DNA from: Lunularia cruciata
Taxonomy: Eukaryota; Streptophyta; Marchantiopsida; Lunulariales; Lunulariaceae
Assembly: GCA_948567375.1 (NCBI GenBank)
Contig: OX419761.1
Coordinates: forward strand, 19,382,243-19,446,242
Length of the DNA stretch: 64,000 nucleotides
Direction of reading: 5' to 3'
In this document: positions 10,311-21,100 of the stretch, piece after piece
How the letters are laid out: each line of letters begins with the position of its first letter
Numbering within the stretch: the first letter of the stretch is position 1
Made by a program: the position numbers and the translations under genes
The notes under the pieces: model-generated
What the model was told of the DNA's origin: nothing
Database searches by the model: none
The model's input: only the letters and a program-made list of their open reading frames with translations

Positions 10311-11308
10311 AGAAGGCAAGTAAGTTCTCCCACAGGAATGAAGGAGTTAGCAAGCTTGGACAAGAGTGAAATTTTGAGTTGGATAGGAAGGTTGTGTAGG
10401 AGAGAAGGCAAGTAGGGTTTTCCCATAGGAATGGAGGAGTGCAAGCTTGGATAGGAGTGAATTTTTGAGTTAGAGAGGTCTGAGCAAGAGAGAAGGCAAG
10501 TAAGTTCTCCTGCAGGAAGGAAGGAGTTAGCAAGCTTTGACAAGAGTGAAATTTCAAGTTGGACAGGAGTGTTGTGCTATAGAGAAGGCAAGTAAGTTCT
10601 CCCATAGGAATGAAGGAGTTAGCAAGCTTGGACAAGAGTGAAATTTTGAGTTGGATAGGAAGGTTGTGTAGGAGAGAAGGCAAGTAGGGTTTTCCCATAG
10701 GAATGAAGGAGTGCAAGCTTGGACAAGAGTGAATTTTTGAGTTAGAGAGGTCTGAGCAGGAGAGAAGGCAAGTAAGTTCTCCCGTAGGAAGGAAGGAGTT
10801 AGTAAGCTTGGACAAGAGTGAAATTTTGAGTTGGACAGGAGGGTTGTGCTGTAGAGAAGGCAAGTAAGTTCTCCCGTAGGAATGAAGGAGTTAGCAAGCT
10901 TGGACAAGAGTGAAATTTTGAGTTGGATAGGAGGGCTGTGTAGGAGAGAAGGCAAGTAGGGTTTTCTCGTAGGAATGGAGGAGTGCAAGCTTGGACAGGA
11001 GTGGATTTTTGAGTTATAGAGGTCTGAGCAGGAGAGAAGGCAAGTAGGTTCTCCCATACGAATGAAGGAGTGCAAGCTTGGACAAGGGAAGAGAAAAATT
11101 TTGAGTTAGAGAGGTTTATGTAAGAGAGAAGGCAAGTAGGGTTTTCCTACAGGAATGGAGGAGTGCAAGCTTGGACAGGAGTGAATTTTTGAGTTAGAGA
11201 GGAGTGACCAGTGGAGGAGAAAAGGCAATAAGTTCTCCTGTAGGAATGGAGGAGTGTAGGAATGGAGGAGTGCAAGCTTGGACAGGGGTGAAATTTTCAA
11301 CGGAAAGG
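10311..11308. repeat. Higher-order minisatellite, trimer period 272 bp
   Basis: The landmark AGAAGGCAAG recurs at 10311, 10403, 10491, 10583, 10675, 10763, 10855, 10947, 11035, 11127 and, mutated, near 11218. Spacings are 92, 88, 92 and then repeat. Units of type A (AGTAAGTTCTCC) alternate with a shorter type B (AGTAGGGTTTTCC) in the order A-B-A'. The array is therefore a 272-bp higher-order repeat of about 3.5 copies. A separate duplication of period about 95 bp follows at 11341-11530. The plus strand is strongly purine-rich. Long minus-strand frames here are by-products of the repeat. Confidence 0.88.
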
Positions 11309-11530
11309 AGACTTGAGCTGTGCAAGAGCTGAAGGGTATGGACAAAGGAAATCAAAAGGAAGGACATTGAGGGGAGGGCTGAAAAGGAGAAATTTCAAAG
11401 GAAGAGACCTAGCTATACATGAGCTGGAGAGGATGGACAGAGGAAATCAAAAGGAAGGACATTGAGAGAAGGGCTGAAAAGGAGAAAATTCAAAGGAAGA
11501 GACCTGGCTATGCAAGAGCTGGAGAGTATG

Positions 11531-12794
11531 GACAGAGAAGTGAGAAGTGAAGGAATTTTTGAGAGATTTAGCACTGGACAGAGAAGTGAGAAAGGGAAGG
11601 AATTTTTAAGAGATTTTGCACTAGGATAGAGGGGAAGGGGTTCAGGTTTCAGAAGTTTAGTCAGGAGAGAATGAGATGAACTTTGAGAGGATAGGGTTTT
11701 ACAGGATAAGGACTGTGCTTTGAAGGAAAAACTATGACTGATCAAGAGACACCCAAGAGAAACTTTCAAGTTTGTTGTGAAGGTTTGAGAGTGAACCAAG
11801 AGAGGCAAGAAGGAGGAGTTTCAGAATTTTGTTGTGAAGGTTTGAGAGTGAGCTAAGAGAGATAGACAAAGAGGAATTTTTGAGCTTTACAATGAGAGCC
11901 AAGAGAGCTGGAGACAACAGAGCAGTTCTCGAAGGTTGGGGAATGGCTGATGCTGGGCAGAAGATATAGAGGCCATTCTCTTGAAGGTGATGTGAAGGTC
12001 TGATGCTGAAGTGACAGGGCAGAGAGAAGAGAAGGAGAGGCTTCGAATGCTGAGTGATGAGTGACAGTTTGATAAAAGAGAAGGAGTTGAGAAGATTGTC
12101 TGCATGTGATTGGGTGAGTTTGGATGTTCAGCTGGAATGTCTTGGTTGCCCAAGTGATAAAGTAGGAATGGTCACTCCATATGAAAGAGTTGTTTGTCTT
12201 GTTTGACTTATAGTTGTATGACTGGTTGAAGAGGATGATTCATGAACGGATAAATGTACTCTGAATTATGGATGTTGTCAAGAGAAGGGTTGCATTTAGG
12301 AGCTCTTGGTCCAGTCTATATGATTGCATAGTTCAGTGATCGATACATCCGGGTTTGACCACCATTAGTTGCTTGTGGTTATTTCACAAATTCTCACCAG
12401 AGCCGTCTTAGAAACCTGTCTGAGCCAAGAGCCAAACCCACAGACCTGAACATAAAAGAGAACTAGAAGCAAAACTATATAGGAGTAGAGCTACAAGGCC
12501 AAACACAGCCAAACACAATTGAACACTATAAATCAACTTTAGGCTACAAAATCCAACATACAAACCCTAGAAGAAACCTACCCTGGGACAATCAAAACAA
12601 CCTGACCTATTGGAAAGAGCTGCAAGCCATACCAAAAAAGGAAGAGAATGGCAAACCTTGGGAAGACTCAAGTCATTGAACCAATTGCAACTAAGCACAA
12701 GCAGCCAAGTGCCCGATGCACTCTCAAGGACAAAACTCCATGACAACATGGAGAGCTTGTTGTCTAGGTTCAGCCTGGTCATTCAATTGATAGC
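11531..12794. other. Purine-rich tail and 3' end of insertion M1
   Basis: The G and A bias on the plus strand continues to about 12160. From about 12295 it gives way to a block shared with 37260-37630. Within it GTCTATATGA could be a TATA-like signal, but I cannot show a promoter. No protein is recognisable. Confidence 0.4.
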
Positions 12795-12803
12795 TTGGTG
12801 GTG

Positions 12804-13846
12804 AGAGCTCAGGCCATTGCGACCATAGTTGAGTCATATGATGTGTTAGTTGGGGGAGCAGTGTTATACCCCAAGGGTTTCAGTATTGACTATTAGGAGG
12901 AGACAACCTCCTATAGACCAAGTTGGCAGTCTAGTGAGGGACAAGTATGTCGCCTACCAATATGCTTTAGTAGTGGCAATCTTGGCTCACTACAGTCCAA
13001 GACCATGACAACATCAGTTTCAACTTATAGTGGTGCTATTACTTGGCTTGGTGATTTATTGGAGTGGAATGCCCATGCAAAGGATACTTCAGTACCAGAG
13101 GAGATCACTCGGATTTGGAGTATGAGTGGGATTTTTTCATCCACCTTGGATGTTCCATTGTGGATTTTGGAGGATGCATTGCAGCAACATGCAGATTGGT
13201 TGGTGCAATAGGCTTGGAGTGGAGCCTTTGTACCACTAGGAGATGAGTGTGAGGATGAGCCTCTAGAGTCAATTACCTTGACACCTTTGGATAACACACT
13301 CGTTGCTTGGCAATATTCAATAGAGGGAGTATGTCTATTGGAGTCGTTAGATGGGACTAGCACCAGACTAGTTGTGGTACAACATGCAGGTATACAAGTA
13401 CATAAGTTCATGTATGTGGAGAGAGATGAGACTGCTAGGTGAGTCTCGTTACATCATATGGCACACTTGGCTTATTGGTATCCTAAGATATTACCAATGT
13501 CAACAATTATGGGTTACCCCATGAATACACATTTCCTTGCTAGGGGCGCATGACTTGTAGAGACATGGTCCCATTCACTTGGTGATTTCTAGATAGTCAT
13601 GTCAAGGACATACACATGTTGGTTGAGGTTTGGGTCTTTAGGATCCCTGTTTTGGTGTGTTTTGGGAGATGTTACAAATACTACAATATCTCCAAGTTCA
13701 TCAATCTATTTCTCCAACTTACATTTTGGAGAACATCCCCTTGATAGGTGATTCTTGCACTATGGTGGTGGCAAGTACACATTAGGTCCATTCTTGGATA
13801 GGACCTACGGTACTATTAGATGATCATTGCAGTACTATTAGATGCT
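12804..13846 (+). pseudogene. Retropepsin 3' end followed by a C5 cytosine DNA methyltransferase domain
   Basis: One frame runs from 12804 to 13551 with in-frame stops (TAG 12894, TAG 13209, TGA 13440). It opens with ESYDVLVGGAVLYPKGF, the continuation of the retropepsin at 4440-4646. Then come methyltransferase-like motifs. VCLLESLDGTSTRL (13329-13370) is a decayed motif I (E-x-F-x-G-x-G-x-x-L type). HKFMYVERDETAR near 13401-13439 fits motif II. After a frame change at about 13549, HLVISR*SCQG (13576-13608) is motif IV, with the catalytic Cys codon at 13600-13602 and Pro mutated to Ser. YILENIPLIGD (13720-13752) is motif VI (E-N-V/I). SWIGPTVLLDD near 13788-13823 fits motif VIII. The target-recognition part and motifs IX-X are absent because repeat B begins at 13847. 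No RT or integrase follows. C5 methyltransferases transfer methyl from S-adenosylmethionine to cytosine. Confidence 0.72.
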
Positions 13847-14290
13847 ATCTAGATTGCTCAAACACTAGAGTTGCAATGATAGTGGTTAGAGGTATTTTAG
13901 CAATTACTTGTAGACTACTTTTCAACGGTCAAATTTCATGTTTGGAGTATTGACTTCATGGTGGAGCCCATTGTCACTTTGCACCATTTGCACCATTAGG
14001 TGTGCCATCAACGGGACCGTTATGGTTTGAGACCTAGCTCAAGTCCAAGGGGTATACTTTTGAATTGCAGCTCTAGAGAGCTCACTTCTTTGACGTTGAG
14101 CTTTTGAGTTCCAGGCTATAGCAGACAGAGGCCAGTAAGCATCACCTAGATTCTCTTAGCTAGAGTGTGTGCGGCTTCAATGTAATCAGTGCCCAATTGT
14201 TGGTAGTTTATAGAGTGACAAATCAAATACTGATTTGAGTTGAGTTCATTTGAGTGGTGTAAATACAATAATTATTGTAGCACTTTAGAG
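13847..14290 (+). repeat. Interspersed repeat B, copy 2 (probable LTR)
   Basis: It is collinear with 738-1180, sharing blocks such as GGTGGAGCCCATTGTCACTT, and lies directly after the methyltransferase remnant. It is the natural candidate for the other LTR of the plus-strand element, although termini are not resolved. Confidence 0.5.
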
Positions 14291-14389
14291 TCTATGTATG
14301 ACTTATGTGTGATTTATGTGTCTATAGTAGTGTATGATGTTGATAGCAATGTATGCTATGTAGCAATGTATATATGCACAACAAAGATC

Positions 14390-15938
14390 ATTCAAAAAAA
14401 TCTACAAACTCCTTAACTATCTAATCAACCATGACTTGTTGAGGCTTCTTATCATCATCAACTTCTCCTTGTGCAATTTGTTTGGTCCACATAAGGAAAA
14501 TGGAATATATTTCTCCAAATCTTGTTTTATCAATGCTATACTCACAAACTTCTCAAGTGGGGGCTAACTACCCTTAGATGTCTTCCTCAAAGATGATAAG
14601 CAACCTAATCAATAAGCCTTATGTTGGTGTTGTACTTGAATTTGTCATTGGACCCAATGAAATTGAACCTTATGCCAAGGGTGACTTAGAACAAAATGAT
14701 AGTGTAAAGGAGCTGCTACAAATCTCATTTACTTTGAATAATCCATCCCAATCTTAAATGTAATAAGATGTAAGATATGGGATATAGAACCTTTTTTTTA
14801 TTATCCACCATTATTAATTTGCTACCAAATACCAGCTTGATAGGAATACATAATTCCTTTACTAATTGCATAGATATACAATTATCAAAAAATCCCATAA
14901 TCAACCAAAATCCTACAACCACTATTGGATATCATATCTTGCAAGTATATCAAATTTGCAAGTATATCAAATTTGGTTCAATCCCATTAGAACAAGTAAA
15001 CCTCCCAATAAGTGGCTTGATATATCCTATTGGGATTCTTTGTTTGTTCATCCTCATGCTCCAAGAACTCTATTGGGGAAATAGATCAAGATTGTCCATT
15101 CCTTGGTAGACATTCAACAATATAATGTTCAATTTGGCAATAATAGAAGTAACCACTATTTTGTCACAATCTTTCTCTTTCTACAATGCCAAGTGATCTT
15201 TGTTGGTAACATCAATCTTCATTGGTGATAGCTCCTCTACATGTGTGTGGTGTGTTTGCAAGTTCTATGAAGGTTGAAGTCAAGGCCAAGTTGTGACAAC
15301 CAAAGAATCAAAGTGCTCAGCCAACTAAATAGCTTCTTCCAAGTGTTTAGAAGAAATGCATGGTTACTCATGCATGGTTACTTCCAAGTCCTTGTGCAAT
15401 TTCAAGCCTCTTACAAACCAATTTAGAGCTCAACTTCAATATCTTTGGAATTTTTACATAATTGTATTTTGGAATTGAGTGATGCAACTCCTCATAAAAC
15501 CAATCTATGTCAATCCTACCAATCTATCTTGTGTAGCTTGTGTAGCATTCATTGCTTGGAACAACCTAATTATTTTTTTCTTAAGTTCTTCCTATGTTGA
15601 GATGAGAGCAACAAATTGCCATTGAGCTTGCTATACTTGGAATTGCCATTTTTTTCATTATGTTAATTGGCTTGATGCCATGAAAATCTATCCTCATTCA
15701 TCCAAAATATTTGTAGCTTCAAAATAAAATTCACAATCAAACACAAAATTCTCTATTGCACTTGGTAGATTGAAAGGATCCATGGCTCATTGAACAAGGT
15801 GATTGCATTCAAAAAAATTTGCACAAAGCGTGAAATGATGTTTTGGTAGTACATTAACACAAAAATCCTAGTGGTTTGAGAGAAAAAAAATATGGTGCTC
15901 CATAGATTCCATTCATCACATTTCTACTTTCATACCAA
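14390..15938 (-). pseudogene. Chromovirus 4 remnant: protease and gag only
   Basis: The order on the minus strand is gag, zinc knuckle, protease, as in chromovirus 1, and a mutated primer site (TGGTATGAAAG) is at about 15926-15936. The protease reads FFDNCISMQLVKELCIPIK near 14830-14900, matching 8940-9000. Homology stops at about 14390, so RT, RNase H, integrase and the 3' LTR are missing. Every frame is broken and no part is likely to be expressed. Confidence 0.7.
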
Positions 15939-16310
15939 TCTAAAAGACCAAAGAGAGAAATAGGAAAATGGAGTATCAAAGTGTAAGATCACATTTGAAC
16001 TTTCAAGTGAGTGAAATTATGAATGCCTAGTATGAGCTTGGGCTTTAGCATTTACAGTAAACCAATACAAGGCTCTTGAGAAGCTTCCAAAGAAGCTTCC
16101 TTCTTGAAGTGCAAGCTAAGCTAACCAAGAATATTCCAAAAAAGATTTCTTTTAGAAGTTTTCTACATGGAATGCAAGCTAAGTTAGCTATGAACTTTGT
16201 ATACAAGTTATTCAAACTTTGGAAAGTATCTAGAAAATTCTCACCAAGAAGCTTCTCAGATACTTCTAGAATATTCTACCAAGAATTTGTAGAACAATCT
16301 TAGAATTCTT
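15939..16310 (-). repeat. 5' LTR of chromovirus 4, degenerate
   Basis: It starts TCTAAAAGACC where the family has TGTAAAAGACC, directly after the primer site. It retains GAAGCTTCC blocks and a three-unit TTCTAGAATATTC at about 16265. The far end is not clear. Confidence 0.65.
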
Positions 16311-16399
16311 AGTTATATTTGGGTTATTTTAATTTATTTTATATGTTTTTGGCTTTATTTTATTTTATTTAGAGTAGAAAATTAGTTGATGCATAAAAG

Positions 16400-16690
16400 G
16401 ATAGTAAAAGACAAAGGAAAAAAAGAAGAAGAATAGAAGCTCACATTGGAACCCTCAAATGAGAGAAACTCTAAAGGTCTAGCTTGAGCTTGGGCTTTGG
16501 TATTTATAGGCAACTTAGGTACAATGCTTCCAAGAAGCTTCAAAGGAAGGTTCCTTCTAGGGGCCATCTTTCTTGGAGTGCAAGCTAAGCTAGCCATCAA
16601 CTTGATAGCAAGTTACTCAATCTTTGGAAAGTTTTTAGAAACATCTTAGCAAGAAGTTTCTTGGATGTGTGGTGACTTAGTAGCAATGTA
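16400..16690 (-). repeat. Second, truncated chromovirus LTR in tandem
   Basis: Another copy of the same LTR begins near AGTAAAAGAC (about 16402) and shares GGTATTTATAGG and GAAGCTTC blocks. It is cut off near 16690. Its tandem position after 15939-16310 suggests a separate insertion or a rearranged solo LTR. Confidence 0.55.
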
Positions 16691-17749
16691 CTTGTGATAT
16701 AGTAGGTAAGAGTGGTTTACATCAGTTAGAACTGACTAGAATGAGACAAATGGGGTCACAATGATTACAATATATTATTTTGTCTTTAACTTCTTGGAAA
16801 ACATCATTCCCAAAAGAGTGTAATGTCACAAAAACTAGAATCATTACACAAAATATAAGCAATCTATTCTCTTGTGTATTAAAAGATCAAATCCAAAGAA
16901 TTTCTAAGAAGAGTGGATTCATTTGTAACAAAGTTAACTTTGTTTTGGAAACTCTTGGTTCACTACTTGTCCATTTGAGCCTCAAACTACCATTGTGTAG
17001 TTTGTAGGAGCCACAATTTGTATGTTACTCTCACCACAAGCTATATAAAATGAAACCCACTACCACCTTGCACAAATAGTGTCTAATGACTTTGACAACT
17101 AAAACCAGAGTAAGAGGTTTCAAAATTTCCATCATGTTGAGGACTACAACAAAAATACAATGTTTTACCCTTCCCAAAAGGTACAATGTTACAAAATTCT
17201 AAAATGATTTGCAATACTCAATCATACATAAGGATGTTACTTGATGAGACACTAGACCTACAAAGTCCAATTACTATATCATTCTTGAATCTTGGAAAAC
17301 TCCTAGAGTGATGCACTCTAGTTCCACAAAAATACAACACCACACTCTAGTGCTTTGGCTCACACCTCAAGATTTCTCACTCCTACATTTACTAAGTATA
17401 CTATCATTTATTCATAGAGTAGACTAATACACTCATGAATCTTGATGGTATAAAACTTTTTTTACTTGCAAAAGAAGGATGCACTAAATAGACTCAAAAA
17501 ACATTATGCCTAAGCCTTTTATACATTTTGTACTTCCTCAGCAAGATCCAATGGCTACAATGGATAGAAATTCCTAAACACATCTAAATTTCCCAATCTT
17601 AATCATATCTTATCTTCTAACCCTAAACCTAATGTTAGGTAGCCATAGTTCTAATCAACTCTATCAGGGTCATCTACCTCTAATAGACTAACATTACTTT
17701 TCATATTAATATGGGTATCTATTTGCAAAGTATGTACATCCACAAAATT
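16691..17749. other. No gene recognised
   Basis: About 1 kb of AT-rich sequence with only short frames. I found no domain and no match to the other repeats in the window. Confidence 0.4.
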
Positions 17750-18165
17750 TGTAAAAGATCAAGACTAAGGAGAGAAATAAGAGATGGAAGATCAAAAAGG
17801 AACACTTGCGTGTGGGAAACTCCAAATGCCTAGCATGAGCTTCAACTTTGGTATTTATAAGGAGCCTACAAGGCTCTTGAGAAGCTTCTCAAGAAGCTTC
17901 CTTGAGCCGCTTTCTTGGAGTGCAAGCCAAGTTAACCGAGAAGTTTTTCAAGAAGCTTCCTTCTAGAAGTTGCCTACTTGGTGTGCAAGTTAAGCTAGTT
18001 AGAAGCTTCTAGAAGCTTCCTTTCTGGGAGCTACCTACTTGGGGATCAAGCTCAAAAGTACTTAGGAAGCTTTTTAGATATTTATAGAATATTTTAGGCT
18101 AATTTGGCATATTCACTACTTTGTTAGCCTTAACTAACTTCATTGCTAAACTCCATATTGTTACA
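17750..18165 (-). repeat. 3' LTR of chromovirus 2
   Basis: This is 416 bp with intact TG/CA ends. The four-unit GAAGCTTCTAGAAGCTTC block is preserved at 18002-18019 and the TATTTATA box is at about 17852. Confidence 0.85.
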
Positions 18166-18179
18166 TATTCCCTCACCGC

Positions 18180-21100
18180 TAGTTGGTGATGTCCTCATTT
18201 CCATTGAAACTTCAAGCTCCTAGATGGCAGTTTGTGCATTCTGGAGATGAGAAAGAGGTTCCTATGTGACATCATGAAGGGGATACTCTTTCCAAAGGAC
18301 CTTGTACTCCGTATGTTGTCAGTGGCCTTGTTGAATGTGGCAAGGCACAAGGATACGATCAACTTTCATACTCCTCATGATCACTAATAGGGATAGGAGG
18401 AAGAAGAAGAGGTTGGACACAAGAGATAGGTTAAGAAGATAGGTTAGGAACAAAGGGTTTCAACTTGGAAACATGAAAGACAAGGTGGATGCACATATGA
18501 CAAGGCAAGGCAAGTCAATAAGCAACAAGAGAGATGATTTGGGTGATATCAAAGGATCCTATCTAATTAGGGTAAGTTTATGAACTTGGGTATGAAGTGG
18601 GAAGGGTAGGTTACAAGAGGAGAGCATGATCATTGACTTGAAAGGTGAGATCACGATGATGGTGGTCTGCATATTGTTTCCGTCAATTTTGAGCAACAAG
18701 GAAATGAGATTTGGCTTCTTGGAGGGATTGGGGTATGGTGGTCAAGAAGGCGGAAGTATGAGGATAATGAGATGGAGGAGGAGCAAGAAGGGAATTTGAA
18801 ACAAGTAGATCTTGGCCAAAATTGAGGAAGAAAGGAGAGAATCTGGTGCTTGCATGTTTGGAATTATTGTATGCAAACTCCATAGTTGTAAGACATTCAT
18901 CTCAATTAGCATGGTGGATATTGACAAAGGCACAAAGCATATCCTCCAAGGAGAAATTTGCATATTCAATTTGTCCATCAATTTGAGGATGATAGGTTGT
19001 GGAAAAAGCAAGCTTGGTGCCGAGTATCTAGAAAAGTGCTAACCAAAATTCTCAAATGAATCAAGGATCATAGTTGAAGATGAGTACACAAGACATCCCT
19101 TGATGCTTGAAGACATTGTCAAAGTAGATCTACACCAATGTTGGAGCATCCATGGCATCAAAGGTTGGTGCCAAATGGGTTTGCTTACTAAGCTTATCCA
19201 CAGACACCACAATTGTTGTGTGACCTTGCTTCATCTTGGGTAAGGACATGATGAGATCCAAGCTCATGTGTTCCTGTCAAGCATATGGAATGGGGAGTGG
19301 TTGAAGGAGTCCACTCAGTTTTTGGTTGTTGGCCTTGTTGTGCTAGCAACTCTCACATAATCACAAAAACTCTTGAACACCTTGTGTCATGTTGGGCCAC
19401 CACTATTGGCATTAGAGAGTATCCAAGGTCTTGTCTCCATCCATGTGACCAACTACTTGTAAGTCATGGGCTTCTAAGAGGCACAAAAGTTGAAGATCAC
19501 CCTTGGTTGGAACATAAATCCGGTTCTCACAAAATAGAAGGCCTTCCTTGAAGGAGAAGGTGTTGTACTCCTTGTTGCATGTTGCAAGACAACCTTGTAC
19601 CATCTCAAAGAAAGAATCTTGATGTAAAGTGGTCTTAAACTCAAGCTGGACTTTGGAGTTAATTGATACCGTCATAATTGCCACCGTAATGAGAGAAAGA
19701 GACTTCAAATCAGGTCATTGTTATAGGGCATCAAGAATGATATGAAATAGATTGGCTTTGTATTCAAGTTTGATGTCAAAAATTTTTAGTTGTTCCTCCC
19801 ATTGACAATGTTGACTCTTCATGTGTTCTAAGTGTAATGTCTACAACAAAGGTTTGTGATCAATTCATATGATCACTTTTTTCCATAAGAGATAATGCCT
19901 CCATATCTTGGTTTCATAAACCATTGTTGATTGTTCCTAATCTTAAGTAGAGTCATTCCTTTTTGCTGTATTTAGTCTATGAGACAAAAAGGAAATGGGA
20001 TGTAACCTATATGGGAATTCTTGTTGCAACATGGCTCCAATTACAAAGTTAGAAGCATCAAAATCAACCACACAAGGTAGTTGAGGATCATATGGTTGAA
20101 GAATGGGTCTTGAAGACACCATATGTTTCAGTTTCTAGAATGCTTCTTTGTGCTTGTTGGTCCACTAAAAGCTTGAGTTCTTCTCCAAGAGATTGGTCAA
20201 TGTTGTGGCTACATGAATATAGTAGTCGGTAAAAACTAGCCAATCCATTAAATGCCCATACTTTTGTAGTATCCTTTGGAGTAGACCAATCAATGATGGC
20301 CTTGATTTTCTCCTCTTCCATCTTGATCTCCTCCAATGAGATCTTATGACCCAAGAAGGTAACTTCCTTCTACCAAAAGAAGGCACACTTTGACTTCTTG
20401 TAGTAAAAATCCCATTGTTGTAATCATTGTAGGACTTGTCGCGCATGATTTATATGTTCTTCCTTTGTCTTGCTATAGATTAAAATGTCATCCAAGAACA
20501 CCACCATGTACTGATCCAATAGTCAATCCAACACCCTATGCATCTGATCCATGAAGACTACTTGAGCATTAATGAGCACAAAAGATATAATTCTCCATTC
20601 AAAATGCCAATACATTGTGCAAAAGGCAATCTTTTGCACATCCTCTCCATCAATGGGAATTTGCCAATAGCCATTGCAAAGATCCAACTTGAAAAATTAT
20701 CATGCTCCACTCAATTGATCAAGCAAGGCATCAATTCAAGGCAAGGGATATGCATTCTTCACTATTTTTTTATTGAGCCCATGGTAATCAATACAAAAAT
20801 GAAGTCTTCCATCCTTCTTTGGAACAAATAATACTGGTGCTCCCGAAGGAGATATACTATGTCATATGAAATCCTTCTCCAACAACTCCATAATGGTTGT
20901 TTGCAACTCCTCCAACTCCTTTGGTGAGAGCCGATACATTGGTCTACTCATTGGAGTACTCCTTGGCAATAACTCAATCTTGAAGGGCATACCATGATCG
21001 GAGGGTAATTTCTTTGGCAGATCATTTGGAAATACATCTGAAAACTCTTGGGACTATTTGATCAACTATTGCTTGATGAGGTTTTTGATCCTCCTTAGAT

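Larger units (their letters stand above)
4647..12794 (+). mobile_element. Purine-rich insertion M1 (about 3.15 kb without the nested chromovirus)
   Basis: This segment interrupts the retropepsin frame and is bracketed by an imperfect duplication of about 12 bp (4635-4646 and 12795-12807). Removing the chromovirus and its target duplication leaves about 3.15 kb with no protein I recognise. Its 10.1-12.2 kb part is overwhelmingly G and A on the plus strand. The end (about 12295-12750) matches 37260-37630, including GGAGCTCT and the block around GTGCCCGATGCACTCTC. A second copy of the same element type therefore exists at 34.2-37.6 kb. No TG/CA ends, terminal inverted repeats or primer site could be fixed. 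It may be a non-autonomous retroelement or part of a very long LTR. The class is unresolved. Confidence 0.5.

Noticed and set aside
10311-11308. CRISPR-like array
   Set aside because: Units are 88-92 bp and repeat throughout, with no short repeat and unique spacers. The window is eukaryotic.
10075-11345. Long minus-strand frames rich in Ser, Leu and Pro (up to 262 codons)
   Set aside because: They follow from the purine-rich plus strand and the minisatellite period. The residues repeat with the DNA repeat and no start, domain or other support exists.
12640-12740. Gypsy RNase H end motif (VPDALSR) read in M1, also VPGALSR in M2
   Set aside because: The match is short, no RNase H residues precede it, and the surrounding shared block looks non-coding. 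A distant pol relic cannot be excluded.
4647-12794. Helitron or Mutator identity for M1
   Set aside because: No hairpin with CTRR end and no terminal inverted repeats were found. The imperfect 12-bp flank duplication is not diagnostic.
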